A stretch of 38,435 nucleotides of DNA from Alphaproteobacteria bacterium (GCA_013289145.1 JABDAM010000001.1:68466-106900); one strand, 5' to 3'; shown: positions 17,455 to 26,667, counted from the stretch's first letter. Notes: generated by a model from the letters alone, not told the origin. Program-made: numbers and translations.

Positions 17455-20094
17455 CTATCCTCTCAGCGCGTTCCTTACCGCTTCAATCGCTGCTTTGGCC
17501 TGGCCGCCGTCCGGGCCGCCTGCCTGGGCGAAATCAGGCTTGCCGCCGCCGCCCTGCCCGCCCATGGCCGCCGCCGCGGCTTTCACCAGCGCGACCGCAT
17601 CGACTTTTCCGGCCAAGTTTTGCGCCGCGACGATGGCGGAGCCTTTGCCCTCGCTCACGCCGATCAAGGCCACCACGCCAGCATCCAATTGGGTGCGCAG
17701 TTTTTCTGCAATCGTACGCAAATCATTCGCCGAAACATCCGGCAAAACCTGTCCTAGAAATTTCAAACCGCCGACAGTTTCCGCATTTGCGACATCCAAT
17801 GTCGATAGCAACCATTTCGTGCGCAATTCCGCAATTTCTTTTTCCAGCCGCTTTTTGTCTTCCAGTAAATCATGCACGCGGCCAGGCACATTCACCGCTG
17901 CCGTTTTCAGTTCCGCCGCGGCCGCGTTCAATAACTGTTCTTGTTCAGCAAAATATTCCAATGCCGCCTGGCCGGTTACCGCCTCAATCCGCCGGACACC
18001 CGCTGCTACGGCACCCTCGCCAACAACTTTGAACAGTCCGATGTCTCCCGTTGCGCGCACATGCGTCCCGCCACACAATTCAACCGAATAATCTTTCTTC
18101 GCGCCGGCATCGCGTCCGCCCATGCTGACGACGCGCACTTCATCGCCATATTTCTCACCGAACAGCGCCATCGCGCCTTCCTCAATCGCGGCGTCGGGCG
18201 TCATCAGGCGCGTCGTGACCGGCGTATTCGCGCGGATGCATTCATTCACCACGCGTTCAACATCCTGCAATTCATCTTTTGCAATGGCTTTAGGATGCGA
18301 AATATCAAACCGCAGCCGATCCGGGGCAACCAATGAGCCCTTTTGCGCCACATGTTCGCCCAACTTTCCACGCAAAGCTTCATGCAACAAATGCGTTGCC
18401 GAATGGTGCGAACGAATAGCGGAGCGCCGCACGCCATCCACCTGCATCATCACGCTCTCACCAACTTTAATCGTGCCCTCATTAATATGCGCGTGATGCA
18501 CAAAAACATTCCCCAATTTCTTTTGGGTATCTGTAATGGCGACACGCAACTTGCCCGCCGTCATTTCGCCGCTGTCGCCGACCTGGCCGCCGCTTTCGCC
18601 ATAAAATGGCGTTTGATTGACCAATACATGAAAATCCGCCGGCCCAGAGACAGCCTCAACATTCCTGCCATCACGCACGAGCGCTGTAATAACACCCTCA
18701 GCATGTTCTGTATTATAGCCTAAAAATTCCGTGCCATTGATTTTTTCTTTCAGATCGAACCACAGCGTTTCCGTCGCCGCTTCACCTGATCCCGCCCAAG
18801 CCTTACGCGCCATGTCACGCTGACGCTGCATCGCGATATCAAATCCTTGTTCATCCACGCCAATATTTTTGTTTTTCAGCGCATCAATCGTTAGATCGAG
18901 CGGGAAACCATAAGTATCATAAAGCGTAAAAGCCGTTTCGCCCGCCAATGTATCACCGGATTTGAGTTTCGCCGTTTCTTCTTCAAGAATTTTTAAACCG
19001 CGCGTGAGGGTCTGGCCGAACCGCTGCTCTTCCGTTTTCAACGTCTCCGTAATCAGCGCCTCGGCCCGGTTCAATTCCGGATAGGCCGCGCCCATCAGAT
19101 TTTGCAGCGCCGGAAACAGACGGTACATCAACGGATCGCGTGCGCCGATCATTTGCACATGCCGCATCGCGCGGCGCATGATGCGGCGCAGGACGTAACC
19201 GCGGCCTTCATTACTCGGCAAAACGCCGTCGGCGATCAGGAACGCACTCGCGCGCAAATGGTCGGCGATGACGCGGTGGGAAATTTTGTGCGGACCATCC
19301 GGATCGGAATGTGTTGCGTGGGCGGATGCTTCGATTAACGCACGCATCAGATCGATGTCATAGTTATCATGCTTGCCTTGCAGAATTGCAGAAACGCGTT
19401 CGAGTCCCATGCCGGTATCGACGGATGGTTTTGGCAATTTCGTTTGCGTACCGTCCGGATGTTTTTCGAACTGCATAAAAACATTGTTCCAGATTTCGAT
19501 AAAACGGTCGCCGTCCTGATCCGCGCTGCCGGGCAGGCCGCCGGGAATTTTATCGCCGTGATCGAAAAAGATTTCGCTGCACGGACCGCACGGACCGGTA
19601 TCACCCATCTGCCAAAAGTTATCACTCGTTGCGATGCGAATAATTTTGCTCTCCGGCAGACCGGCGATTTTTTTCCAATATCCCGCGGCTTCGTCGTCAT
19701 CGTGATAAACTGTAACGCACAGGCGCTCCGCGGACAGGCCGAAATCCTTTGTGATCAAATCCCAGGCGAATTTAATCGCGTCTTCCTTAAAATAATCACC
19801 GAAAGAAAAATTGCCGAGCATTTCGAAAAACGTATGATGCCGCGCGGTGTGCCCCACGTTGTCCAGGTCATTATGCTTGCCGCCCGCGCGGACGCATTTT
19901 TGCGCGGTGGTCGCGCGGGTATAGGGGCGCACCTCGCGGCCGGTAAAAACATCCTTAAATTGCACCATGCCGGAGTTGGTGAACATGAGCGTCGGATCGT
20001 TACGCGGCACGAGCGGCGACGACGGCACGATTTCATGCCCGTTTTGGGCGAAAAAGTTCAGAAATGTGGAGCGGATGTCGGAAACGGAAGCCAT
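17455..20094 (-). CDS. alaS: Alanyl-tRNA synthetase
   Basis: Charges tRNA-Ala and edits mischarged Ser/Gly. The catalytic N-terminus has [15 protein letters not shown] and RYVL-type class II motifs; the editing domain has [13 protein letters not shown] and [13 protein letters not shown]; the C-terminal C-Ala domain ends in a Gly-rich stretch ([17 protein letters not shown]). ATG at 20094 yields 879 aa starting [14 protein letters not shown], the normal beginning; a TTG at 20124 sits at the foot of the recA terminator and is rejected. No Shine-Dalgarno is seen; CATATA/TATACA lies 5-7 nt before the ATG, so it may be leaderless. Confidence 0.97.
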   Translation of the reverse strand: MASVSDIRSTFLNFFAQNGHEIVPSSPLVPRNDPTLMFTNSGMVQFKDVFTGREVRPYTRATTAQKCVRAGGKHNDLDNVGHTARHHTFFEMLGNFSFGDYFKEDAIKFAWDLITKDFGLSAERLCVTVYHDDDEAAGYWKKIAGLPESKIIRIATSDNFWQMGDTGPCGPCSEIFFDHGDKIPGGLPGSADQDGDRFIEIWNNVFMQFEKHPDGTQTKLPKPSVDTGMGLERVSAILQGKHDNYDIDLMRALIEASAHATHSDPDGPHKISHRVIADHLRASAFLIADGVLPSNEGRGYVLRRIMRRAMRHVQMIGARDPLMYRLFPALQNLMGAAYPELNRAEALITETLKTEEQRFGQTLTRGLKILEEETAKLKSGDTLAGETAFTLYDTYGFPLDLTIDALKNKNIGVDEQGFDIAMQRQRDMARKAWAGSGEAATETLWFDLKEKINGTEFLGYNTEHAEGVITALVRDGRNVEAVSGPADFHVLVNQTPFYGESGGQVGDSGEMTAGKLRVAITDTQKKLGNVFVHHAHINEGTIKVGESVMMQVDGVRRSAIRSHHSATHLLHEALRGKLGEHVAQKGSLVAPDRLRFDISHPKAIAKDELQDVERVVNECIRANTPVTTRLMTPDAAIEEGAMALFGEKYGDEVRVVSMGGRDAGAKKDYSVELCGGTHVRATGDIGLFKVVGEGAVAAGVRRIEAVTGQAALEYFAEQEQLLNAAAAELKTAAVNVPGRVHDLLEDKKRLEKEIAELRTKWLLSTLDVANAETVGGLKFLGQVLPDVSANDLRTIAEKLRTQLDAGVVALIGVSEGKGSAIVAAQNLAGKVDAVALVKAAAAAMGGQGGGGKPDFAQAGGPDGGQAKAAIEAVRNALRG

Positions 20095-20122
20095 GTCTAT
20101 GTATATGCCATGTTTTCCGCGC

Positions 20123-20162
20123 AAAAAAAGCCCCTTTGGCGGGAGGGGCGGCCAAAGGGGCT
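20123..20162 (-). terminator. Rho-independent terminator of recA
   Basis: On the minus strand a perfect 12-bp stem (20162-20151 with 20140-20129, AGCCCCTTTGGC) with a 10-nt loop is followed by seven T. It lies between recA and alaS and isolates the two, leaving under 30 bp for an alaS promoter. Confidence 0.93.
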
Positions 20163-20182
20163 AACTGTTGTCCTTATCCTTC

Positions 20183-20229
20183 ATGGGATCCCGGGTCTGC
20201 GGCGCTTGCACGCCTCGCCCGGGATGACG
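20183..20229. repeat. Dispersed GC-rich palindromic repeat (GTCATCCCGGG family)
   Basis: Imperfect palindrome with GGGATCCCGGGTCTGCGGCG at one end and GCCCGGGATGAC at the other, sitting between the recA stop and its terminator. A near-identical copy in reverse orientation lies at 32482-32527, and related sequence at 32549-32614. Confidence 0.8.
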
Positions 20230-20230
20230 G

Positions 20231-21313
20231 CTACTCCTCATTCGCCGTGTCCGGTGCATCCATCATCGCGTTGGCGACGAGGCCGGCGTTGTCGCGCACG
20301 CGTTGTTCGATGGCGGAGGCGATTTGCGGGTTTTCTTTCAGGAACTGTTTGGCGTTTTCGCGGCCCTGGCCGATGCGCTGGCTGTCATAGGCGAACCAGG
20401 CGCCGGATTTTTCCACCACGCCCGCGGCCACGCCCAAGTCCAGAATTTCGCCGACTTTGGAAATCCCTTCCCCGTACATGATATCAAAATCCACGACGCG
20501 GAACGGCGGTGCGAGTTTATTTTTCACGACCTTTACCCGTGTCTGGTTACCGACGACGTTTTCCTTATCCTTAATCTGGCCGACGCGGCGGATATCGAGG
20601 CGCATTGAGGCATAGAATTTCAGCGCATTCCCGCCCGTTGTCGTCTCCGGATTGCCGAACATCACGCCGATTTTCAAACGGATTTGGTTGATGAAAATGA
20701 CGATGCAGTTAGACTTGCTGACAGAACCCGTCAGTTTACGCAGCGCCTGGGACATCAAACGCGCCTGCAATCCCATATGGCTGTCGCCCATTTCGCCTTC
20801 AAGTTCGGCTTTCGGCACCAGGGCGGCAACAGAATCCACCACCAAAACATCCACCGCGCCGGAACGTACCAGCGTGTCTGTAATCTCCAGTGCCTGCTCG
20901 CCGCCGTCGGGTTGTGAAATCAAAAGCTCGTCAATATTCACATGCAGTTTTTTCGCATAGCTGGCGTCCAGCGCATGTTCCGCATCCACGAATGCGCAGG
21001 TACCGCCCGCCTTTTGCGCCTCAGCAATAATATGCAGTGCCAGCGTGGTTTTGCCCGAACTCTCAGGACCATAAATTTCGATAATTCGACCGCGCGGCAC
21101 GCCGCCGATACCGAGCGCGATATCCAACCCCAGAGAACCAGTTGAAATCGATTCCACCTCAATACCCTCGCGTGAACCAAGTTTCATTATGGAGCCCTTG
21201 CCGAAGGCCTTATCAATCTGGGACAGCGCCGCCTCCAGAGCCTTGGTTTTCGTGGCATTTGATGTGGTGTTCATGTCTTCGTCCTTAGCAAATTTTAAAA
21301 CCTGTGCGGCCAT
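20231..21313 (-). CDS. recA: Recombinase RecA
   Basis: Central strand-exchange ATPase of homologous recombination and co-protease for LexA. Walker [10 protein letters not shown], the [12 protein letters not shown] region, [16 protein letters not shown] (Walker B) and the L2 loop [16 protein letters not shown] are intact. The chosen start is ATG at 21313 with AGGGGA 6 nt upstream, giving 360 aa; ATG at 21274 (AAGGA upstream, 347 aa) is a real alternative. The longer frame from 21388 starts inside the promoter. Two SOS boxes lie upstream and a strong terminator downstream. Confidence 0.98.
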   Translation of the reverse strand: MAAQVLKFAKDEDMNTTSNATKTKALEAALSQIDKAFGKGSIMKLGSREGIEVESISTGSLGLDIALGIGGVPRGRIIEIYGPESSGKTTLALHIIAEAQKAGGTCAFVDAEHALDASYAKKLHVNIDELLISQPDGGEQALEITDTLVRSGAVDVLVVDSVAALVPKAELEGEMGDSHMGLQARLMSQALRKLTGSVSKSNCIVIFINQIRLKIGVMFGNPETTTGGNALKFYASMRLDIRRVGQIKDKENVVGNQTRVKVVKNKLAPPFRVVDFDIMYGEGISKVGEILDLGVAAGVVEKSGAWFAYDSQRIGQGRENAKQFLKENPQIASAIEQRVRDNAGLVANAMMDAPDTANEE

Positions 21314-21382
21314 GTGCGTCCCCTGTGTGTTAGGCGTTTTGCAAAGCGCGGGCAAGATGCTCAGGACACCTGCCCCGCTTAA

Positions 21383-21397
21383 GAACATATATGGAAC
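21383..21397 (-). promoter_or_regulatory. LexA (SOS) box 1 over the recA -10
   Basis: Exact GAAC-N7-GAAC on the plus strand (GTTC-N7-GTTC on the transcribed strand), the alphaproteobacterial LexA operator. It overlaps the recA -10 region, so LexA binding would block RNA polymerase. Confidence 0.88.
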
Positions 21398-21416
21398 AGA
21401 TTCGCCAAACCGTCAA
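21388..21416 (-). promoter_or_regulatory. recA promoter
   Basis: On the minus strand TTGACG (21416-21411) and CATATA (21393-21388) are spaced by 17 nt. ATATAT or TATATG, one or two bases further on, are alternative -10 boxes. The expected transcription start is near 21381, leaving a leader of about 68 nt to the ATG at 21313. Confidence 0.75.
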
Positions 21417-21431
21417 GAACAAATAAAGAAC
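21417..21431 (-). promoter_or_regulatory. LexA (SOS) box 2 abutting the recA -35
   Basis: A second exact GAAC-N7-GAAC, ending one base upstream of the -35 TTGACG. The two boxes have centres 34 bp apart, about three helical turns, so two LexA dimers could lie on one DNA face. Confidence 0.8.
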
Positions 21432-21436
21432 AATAT

Positions 21437-22747
21437 TTATCCCAAAACTTCCTTTACCAGCGCCGTCAATTGCGCCAGGGAAAAAGGTTTGGTGAGGAAA
21501 TGCACATAGGGACTGGGCGTATCGCCAAGCAGCGGCTTCAAACGCTCCTCCGTATAACCGGAAACAAAAATCACCGGCAGATCGGGCCGCGTCGCGATCA
21601 GGCGCGCGTATAATGTCGGGCCGTCCATTTCAGGCATGACGACGTCGGAAATCAACATCGCAATTTCTTTTTCATGCTGCGCGAAAACTTCCAAGCCATT
21701 AACGCCGGAATCTGCCTCCAGCACGTGATAACCTTTATGCTTGAGCGCCCGAGCGGCAAAATTACGCACGGCGTCTTCATCCTCAACCAATAGAATCGTA
21801 CCGGTGCCGGTCGTATCCACGGGCTTGGCAGCAATGGTTTCAGAAATAATAATCTCGCCCGTATGACGCGGCAGATAAATAGTAAAGGTCGTACCGCGCC
21901 CTACTTCGCTGCCCACGCCCAGATGACCGCCAGATTGCTTGATAATTCCGATGGCGGTTGATAGGCCCAGGCCCGTTCCCTTTCCTACTTCTTTGGTAGA
22001 AAAGAAAGGATCAAAAATTCGCGCTAGAATCTCCGGCGGCATGCCGGTGCCGGTATCTTGCACTTCGATCACCACCCATTCGCCGGGGAGCATGTCTTCG
22101 TCGCCGATGCGGCGCGGCACGGTGGTTGTTTCAGAATAGGTGCGCAGAGTTAGCATACCGCCATGCGGCATCGCATCGCGCGCATTCACAACCAAGTTGA
22201 CCAACACTTGCTCAATTTGGCCTTGGTCAATAAAAACAAGGCCCAGGTCGCGGCCATGCTGCATTTCCAGTTTAATATTCTCACCGATCAGACGGCGCAG
22301 CAAATGCGACAGGTCCGCCAAAACATCCGTCAGATCATGCGCCTTGGGTTGCAGGGTCTGCTGACGCGAAAAGGCGAGCAGCTGCCGCACCAGATTTGCG
22401 CCGCGGTTAGCATTCTGGCGGATCTGCATGAGATCGGCAAAAGACGGATCGCCCGCGCGGTGGCGCAACAATAACAAATCACAAAAGCCGGAAATGGCGG
22501 TCAGCAGGTTATTAAAATCATGCGCGATGCCGCCCGCCAGCAATCCCACCGCCTGCATTTTCTGCGACTGCGCAAGCTGGGATTCCAGCATGCGTTCGTG
22601 TTCGGATTTGCCGCCGGGTTTGGCTTCGGGCGCCGGGCTGGCCACCGCATTTTTCCCACACCAGAATAATCGCCGCCATGCCCACAGGCAGGCAGCCAGC
22701 ACAACGAAAAACAGCAAGACAGCAAGGATTGGCGTGACGGTAATCAT
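21437..22747 (-). CDS. cckA: CckA-type hybrid histidine kinase, short form without PAS
   Basis: Cell-cycle kinase that in alphaproteobacteria drives phosphorylation of CtrA via ChpT. One N-terminal membrane segment (about residues 5-22), then HisKA with LLAGGIAHDFNNLLTAI (His76), CckA-specific stretches SFADLMQIRQNANRGANLVR and LLAFSRQQTLQPK, a HATPase domain (RLIGENIKLEM, NARDAMP, GTGLGLST) and a C-terminal receiver with SDVVMPEMDG (Asp368). At 436 aa it lacks the second membrane segment and the PAS region of typical CckA. The ATG has no clear Shine-Dalgarno; CATATT ends 7 nt before it. Downstream of flhB, upstream of recA. Confidence 0.88.
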   Translation of the reverse strand: MITVTPILAVLLFFVVLAACLWAWRRLFWCGKNAVASPAPEAKPGGKSEHERMLESQLAQSQKMQAVGLLAGGIAHDFNNLLTAISGFCDLLLLRHRAGDPSFADLMQIRQNANRGANLVRQLLAFSRQQTLQPKAHDLTDVLADLSHLLRRLIGENIKLEMQHGRDLGLVFIDQGQIEQVLVNLVVNARDAMPHGGMLTLRTYSETTTVPRRIGDEDMLPGEWVVIEVQDTGTGMPPEILARIFDPFFSTKEVGKGTGLGLSTAIGIIKQSGGHLGVGSEVGRGTTFTIYLPRHTGEIIISETIAAKPVDTTGTGTILLVEDEDAVRNFAARALKHKGYHVLEADSGVNGLEVFAQHEKEIAMLISDVVMPEMDGPTLYARLIATRPDLPVIFVSGYTEERLKPLLGDTPSPYVHFLTKPFSLAQLTALVKEVLG

Positions 22748-22831
22748 GCTTGCTAATATGGCATGATTCTATGCCTAAGGATTATTTTGGCTTGTCAGCC
22801 CCTTAATACCTTGCAGGTCAAGCTTTCTAAG

Positions 22832-23902
22832 TTACTTCCGCCCGCCGTGCCGCTGCCGCAGATTGAAAACATAAGAAATCACCTCCGCCACCGCGTGGTA
22901 TTGCTCTACCGGAATGGGTTGGTCGAGGTCGCCATTCTCATAAAGCGCGCGCGCCAAGGGCGGGTTCGAAACCAGCGTGATTTTATTTTCCTCGGCGATT
23001 TCTTTAATTTTCAACGCGATCAAGTCCATCCCCATCGCGATGACAACTGGCGCGTCCATTTTCTCCGGTTTATATTCCAATGCGACGGCGTAGTGTGTTG
23101 GGTTGGTGATGACAACATCCGCGTTTGGCACGCTGGCCATCATGCGCTGCCGCGCCTTTTGCATGCGGAGCTGCCGGATGCGGCCTTTGATTTTCGGATC
23201 GCCTTCGGATTGTTTGTGCTCGTCTTTAACTTCTTCTTTGCTCATGCGCATATTTTTGTAAAATTCATAACGTTTATGAATGTAATCCAGCCCGCCGATC
23301 AACGCGATCGTCGCCACCACCGATCCCATCAGATGCACCACCAGTTCGCCCGTAACTTTTAAAATCTCCTGCGGCGGCATTTGCAGATATTGATCGGCCT
23401 GCAACGCGGCAGGATAAATCACGGTATAGACCACCGTCCCGACAATCAAAAGTTTGAAAAAACTTTTCACCAGTTCAAGCACCGAGTTCATCGACAGCAG
23501 GCGTTTCAAACCCGTCATGGGATTTATTTTTTCCCAATGAATCTTTAATGCCCCCGGCGAAAACATCGGCCCGGTTTGAATCATGCCACCGCCAATGCCC
23601 ATAATCGCCATCAATAAAAACGGCACAACCAGAATGGTCAAAACATGGCCCATGGTATTGGAAACGAAATCACCCAAACTGGCTTCGTCCGGCGCGACCT
23701 GATAAGACAGCGCCAGAAAGCGTTTCAAATAACCGACAATATCAATCATAATCGGCGGCATTAATTTGGATACGACCATCGTCCCGCCCAGCAAAACGAA
23801 AAACGTCTTCACTTCCTGGCTGACCACCACCTGGCCCTTGCCGCGCGCATCGGCCAGGCGCTTACTGGTGGGTTCTTCGGTTTTGTCTTCATCGTCGGCC
23901 AT
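22832..23902 (-). CDS. flhB: Flagellar type III export protein FlhB
   Basis: Export-gate component that switches substrate class after hook completion. It has the N-terminal EDKTEEPTSKRLADAR signature, four membrane segments, and the self-cleavage motif NPTH at 267-270 in the cytoplasmic domain (ADVVITNPTHYAVAL), followed by a C-terminal region that is normal for the family. The NPTH motif marks flagellar FlhB and its injectisome homologues. It lies downstream of fliQ and fliR but is separated from fliR by an unrelated gene. Confidence 0.95.
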   Translation of the reverse strand: MADDEDKTEEPTSKRLADARGKGQVVVSQEVKTFFVLLGGTMVVSKLMPPIMIDIVGYLKRFLALSYQVAPDEASLGDFVSNTMGHVLTILVVPFLLMAIMGIGGGMIQTGPMFSPGALKIHWEKINPMTGLKRLLSMNSVLELVKSFFKLLIVGTVVYTVIYPAALQADQYLQMPPQEILKVTGELVVHLMGSVVATIALIGGLDYIHKRYEFYKNMRMSKEEVKDEHKQSEGDPKIKGRIRQLRMQKARQRMMASVPNADVVITNPTHYAVALEYKPEKMDAPVVIAMGMDLIALKIKEIAEENKITLVSNPPLARALYENGDLDQPIPVEQYHAVAEVISYVFNLRQRHGGRK

Positions 23903-23944
23903 TCAAAGCTCAGGCTAAAGCAGTCCTTGTGAGTCTTCAAGATG

Positions 23945-25006
23945 CTAGGGGCGAAAGCTAAAACGCGCGCCGTGTTTATGCCGTATCTTTTGCTCTGTTG
24001 AAATAACTTTATCCAACATATTCAGCCGGACGTTAGCCCCTGCGGCAGATATTTCGCCTGATTTTTGCTGATGCTTGATTGAAGCGATTAAACCCAAGCT
24101 ATAGACATGCAACGGCGCTTCCCTGCTAAGTATATTAAGATTTCTCAGGCCTGAATGATAGGCGACTTCCTTTGCCGCCCGAATGCGCGCCGCGTCAAAA
24201 CCGTCGGCCCAGCTTAAATCATCCGACTCGGTATCTATAAGCAAAACTGAAACTTTCTTGTCTTTTACAAGAAATCTATCCAGCGTAATAACGTGCGCAG
24301 CGCCATAGATTGCCATGGTGAAATGTTCGGCGGCGACTTTGCGCAAGGCTTTGCACATAAAATTTTCAAATTTTGGCGCACATAGCTCCCCACCAAGGTT
24401 TTTATCTTTTTTGTAAATCTTCCCGCGCTCCGCCCACTTTGGATCACCTTCCGATATCCGCATACCCTTGCTGAATTCATTATATATAAGCAGGGTACTG
24501 TTATAAACCAATTTAGGTTTTGACACGTCCTGTTGCGCGTAAAGTCCCGCCAGCAGAAATTTTTTCCTGAAGTCATCCGGACATTGCCGCAGGCCTGGAA
24601 TCTCTGAGATCACATGCCGCGTATTGTACTGCATAACGCGTTGGACCATACGGGATTCGCTTTTAATTGACCGCCGATCATCCTCATGCACCACGTCTTT
24701 CATCCCCATACGCGACCCGATATCTACGACTAGGTTTTCCTCCATCAAAGCCCTGTATTGGTGATGATTCTCGCCAATAAGAACGAGAAGATTTTTTCCT
24801 TTCGCTTCCGCGGCGGCTTTTCTGGTTTTTATCAGACGGTAAAGCCGATCATACTCGTCATCCACTATTTGCTGTGTGATCACCGGCTCTGCATTATCCA
24901 CAACAGGCGCCGGAACTGGCTCATTATTCTCAGGCGCTGCTAATATGAATAAAGAAATGGCAAGGGCCAGCCTTAAAAATTTTTGATCTGAGATATTCGC
25001 ACTCAT
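23945..25006 (-). CDS. Putative TraB/ChaN/EreA-like secreted protein inside the flagellar cluster
   Basis: A 353-aa protein with a hydrophobic N-terminus (LRLALAISLFILAA) resembling a signal peptide or anchor. Two motifs stand out: LLVLIGENHH (GENHH at 78-82) and AIYGAAH (GAAH at 235-238). A GExH-type motif followed much later by a YGxxH-type motif is the pattern of the TIKI/TraB, ChaN and erythromycin-esterase-like superfamily, whose members include metalloproteases and esterases. The match is by motif only. GAGGG lies 6 nt before the ATG. It separates fliR from flhB, which are normally adjacent, and is AT-richer than both. Confidence 0.5.
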   Translation of the reverse strand: MSANISDQKFLRLALAISLFILAAPENNEPVPAPVVDNAEPVITQQIVDDEYDRLYRLIKTRKAAAEAKGKNLLVLIGENHHQYRALMEENLVVDIGSRMGMKDVVHEDDRRSIKSESRMVQRVMQYNTRHVISEIPGLRQCPDDFRKKFLLAGLYAQQDVSKPKLVYNSTLLIYNEFSKGMRISEGDPKWAERGKIYKKDKNLGGELCAPKFENFMCKALRKVAAEHFTMAIYGAAHVITLDRFLVKDKKVSVLLIDTESDDLSWADGFDAARIRAAKEVAYHSGLRNLNILSREAPLHVYSLGLIASIKHQQKSGEISAAGANVRLNMLDKVISTEQKIRHKHGARFSFRP

Positions 25007-25063
25007 ATAATGCCCTCTAAATGTAACAATAAGATAAAGCCGACGTTCAAAGCAACAAATTTC

Positions 25064-25843
25064 CTACTGAAAAATCCCCAAATAAGCCTGCTGAAAATCC
25101 GACAGCCACATTTGAATCATGACGGCTATAATCAGGCTGAGGATCGTCATGCCGACCAAAACCTGCACGGGCAGGCCGATTAAGAAAACCTGCATTTGCG
25201 GCACCAATCGCGCGAGCAAGCCCAGGCCGACGTTAAACACCAACCCCATCACAATAAACGGCGCCGCCAACTGAAAGCCGAGCTGCATGGCGTGCGCGAC
25301 GATATTCAATACCGTCATCGACATATCCTGTGCCTGTAACGCATCCCCAGGCCGGAAGACATTATAACTGCTGACCAGCGAACCGATTAACATATGATGC
25401 AGGTTTGTGACGAACAAAGTTAAAATCGCCGACAGCGTGAGAAAGTTCGTCACGATCGGCCCGGCGGAGGCCAGCGCCGGATTAAAACTCGTCGCCGCGG
25501 ACAGCCCCGTATTCGTCGCGATCAAAATCCCCGCCAGATCCAGCGCCATAATCATCAAGCGCCCCACGACACCGATAAACAGGCCGATAATGACTTCATG
25601 GACAAACAGCGCGAGCAGTAAAGAAATATCATGCGGCATGGCCGGCAAAACCGGCCACAGCGCCGGCAGCAAAGTAAAACTGATCCCCACCGACAACAAC
25701 GTGCGCAGCGTGAGATTAACATAGGAATCCCCAAACCCCGGCAAAAAGGCAAAAGCCACGCCCACGCGCGCGGTTACAAACAGCAGCGAAAAAATCCCCC
25801 CTGATACTAAATCCGACAGGCTATGAGGGCCGATCTCATGCAT
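25064..25843 (-). CDS. fliR: Flagellar type III export protein FliR
   Basis: Integral membrane component of the flagellar export gate with FliP and FliQ. The 259-aa protein has about six membrane segments and typical stretches such as LFVTARVGVAFAFLPGFG, HEVIIGLFIG, GLSAATSFNPA, LHHMLIGSLVSSY and VFNVGLGLLARLVPQMQVF. It starts 3 nt after fliQ. Downstream, the flhB gene is displaced by one foreign gene. Confidence 0.95.
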   Translation of the reverse strand: MHEIGPHSLSDLVSGGIFSLLFVTARVGVAFAFLPGFGDSYVNLTLRTLLSVGISFTLLPALWPVLPAMPHDISLLLALFVHEVIIGLFIGVVGRLMIMALDLAGILIATNTGLSAATSFNPALASAGPIVTNFLTLSAILTLFVTNLHHMLIGSLVSSYNVFRPGDALQAQDMSMTVLNIVAHAMQLGFQLAAPFIVMGLVFNVGLGLLARLVPQMQVFLIGLPVQVLVGMTILSLIIAVMIQMWLSDFQQAYLGIFQ

Positions 25844-25846
25844 GCG

Positions 25847-26113
25847 TTATTCGATGGTTGCGATTTTATCGGCCAAATGTTCGGTATATTTCCGCAATTC
25901 AGCAAGCATAAACGGCAGCGTCAGGACAATAATGCAAAACACCACCAGCAATTTGGGCACAAAGGTCAGGGTTTGTTCCTGAATCTGCGTTAAGGATTGG
26001 AACAGCGATACCAATATCCCCACAAACAACCCACCCGCGATCGGCGCTGCCATGATCAACAGCATCACGCCGATGCCGTCGCGCAGGATATCGATCACTT
26101 CGGGTGCGGTCAT
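25847..26113 (-). CDS. fliQ: Flagellar type III export protein FliQ
   Basis: The 88-aa protein has two membrane helices, with FQSLTQIQEQTLTFVPKLL between them, the FliQ signature. The start is ATG at 26113 with AGGAGA 5 nt upstream. The open frame extends to 26326 but only by reading through a palindromic repeat and the reverse of a tRNA gene, so the extension is spurious. First gene of the fliQ-fliR-(insert)-flhB run. Confidence 0.95.
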   Translation of the reverse strand: MTAPEVIDILRDGIGVMLLIMAAPIAGGLFVGILVSLFQSLTQIQEQTLTFVPKLLVVFCIIVLTLPFMLAELRKYTEHLADKIATIE

Positions 26114-26154
26114 AGTTTCTCCTGGGAGGAATCTCCTGTTTTCCAGTGTAAGAG

Positions 26155-26239
26155 GCAAGATACAAGAAGCAAGAGGTAAGAAACCGGAAGAGCCCTGCAT
26201 TTTCCTCTTGCATCTTACCTCTTGCTTCTTGTATCTTGC
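26155..26239. repeat. Perfect 26-bp inverted repeat (palindromic element)
   Basis: Arms at 26155-26180 and 26214-26239 are exact reverse complements with a 33-nt loop. It lies between fliQ and tRNA-Pro and shares a core with the palindrome at 935-987 (about 15 of 20 positions), so both belong to one dispersed family. Confidence 0.85.
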
Positions 26240-26247
26240 GACCGCGT

Positions 26248-26325
26248 CGGGACGTGGCGCAGCCTGGCTAGCGCGCCTGTTTTGGGTACAGGAGGTCGGA
26301 GGTTCGAATCCTCTCGTCCCGACCA
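26248..26325 (+). tRNA. tRNA-Pro (anticodon UGG)
   Basis: Cloverleaf with acceptor CGGGACG (26248-26254) pairing with CGTCCCG (26315-26321), discriminator A and encoded CCA (26323-26325). The anticodon stem CCTGT/ACAGG holds loop TTTGGGT, anticodon TGG. The T-loop TTCGAAT is canonical. The mature RNA is 78 nt with CCA. Confidence 0.97.
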
Positions 26326-26533
26326 TTTAAATTTAGGGATTAAAGAGATTTTAAAATGAAACAAACCGGCACGCCATATCTGGCACACAAAATATATGGC
26401 GGCCTTGAAACTTTCTGGACGGCCCTACATCTGCCTTTTTTAATGATACGCCTGTGCTTTCCATTTCCTGAAGAGCGCGGCAAACGGTTCCCGGAAGAAA
26501 AGGATTTTGCGCCACATCTAAAACAAGATATAT

Positions 26534-26570
26534 CGCCCCAATAAAATTGCGATAATATCTGAAAAAAATT
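26534..26570 (+). promoter_or_regulatory. Shared upstream motif, copy A
   Basis: TAAAATTGC, one variable base, then ATAATATC recurs at 27325-27342 with 17 of 18 positions identical and weaker similarity on both sides. Copy A starts about 126 bp before the ECF sigma ATG. It may be an operator or promoter element. Confidence 0.45.
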
Positions 26571-26638
26571 ATTTCTTGACAATTATCAATACTTTCAAGC
26601 AATACTAAATATATAGTTCGGCAAAGCTTGCCAACTCT

Positions 26639-26644
26639 TATAAT
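26639..26644 (+). promoter_or_regulatory. Candidate -10 of the ECF sigma gene
   Basis: Perfect TATAAT 23 nt before the ATG at 26668; TTCGGC at 16-nt spacing is the best available -35 and is weak. Confidence 0.4.
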
Positions 26645-26667
26645 ATCACAAAACGCGGATGTATATT

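Larger units (their letters stand above)
26326..26667. other. AT-rich intergenic region upstream of the ECF sigma gene
   Basis: This stretch of about 340 bp has no convincing gene. A 62-codon frame (26356-26544, plus) has only a weak GAGA at poor spacing and no recognisable product. It holds a motif shared with the SPFH upstream region (26534-26570), a TTGACA at 26576-26581, a short inverted repeat GGCAAAGCTTGCC near 26620-26632 and a perfect TATAAT at 26639-26644. Confidence 0.6.

Noticed and set aside
20231-21388. RecA starting at 21388
   Set aside because: That start lies inside the promoter and SOS box; ATG 21313 with AGGGGA gives a normal-length protein.
25847-26326. Long open frame giving a 159-aa FliQ with an N-terminal extension
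   Set aside because: The extension reads the reverse complement of tRNA-Pro and a palindromic repeat; ATG 26113 has a strong AGGAGA site and gives the normal 88-aa FliQ.
26351-26602. Small ORFs on either strand between tRNA-Pro and the ECF sigma gene
   Set aside because: No convincing ribosome-binding site, no family resemblance, and they overlap candidate regulatory sequences.
26576-26608. TTGACA at 26576 as -35 of the sigma gene with TACTAA as -10
   Set aside because: Spacing would be 21 nt; no good hexamer lies at 16-18 nt. The perfect TATAAT at 26639 is preferred.
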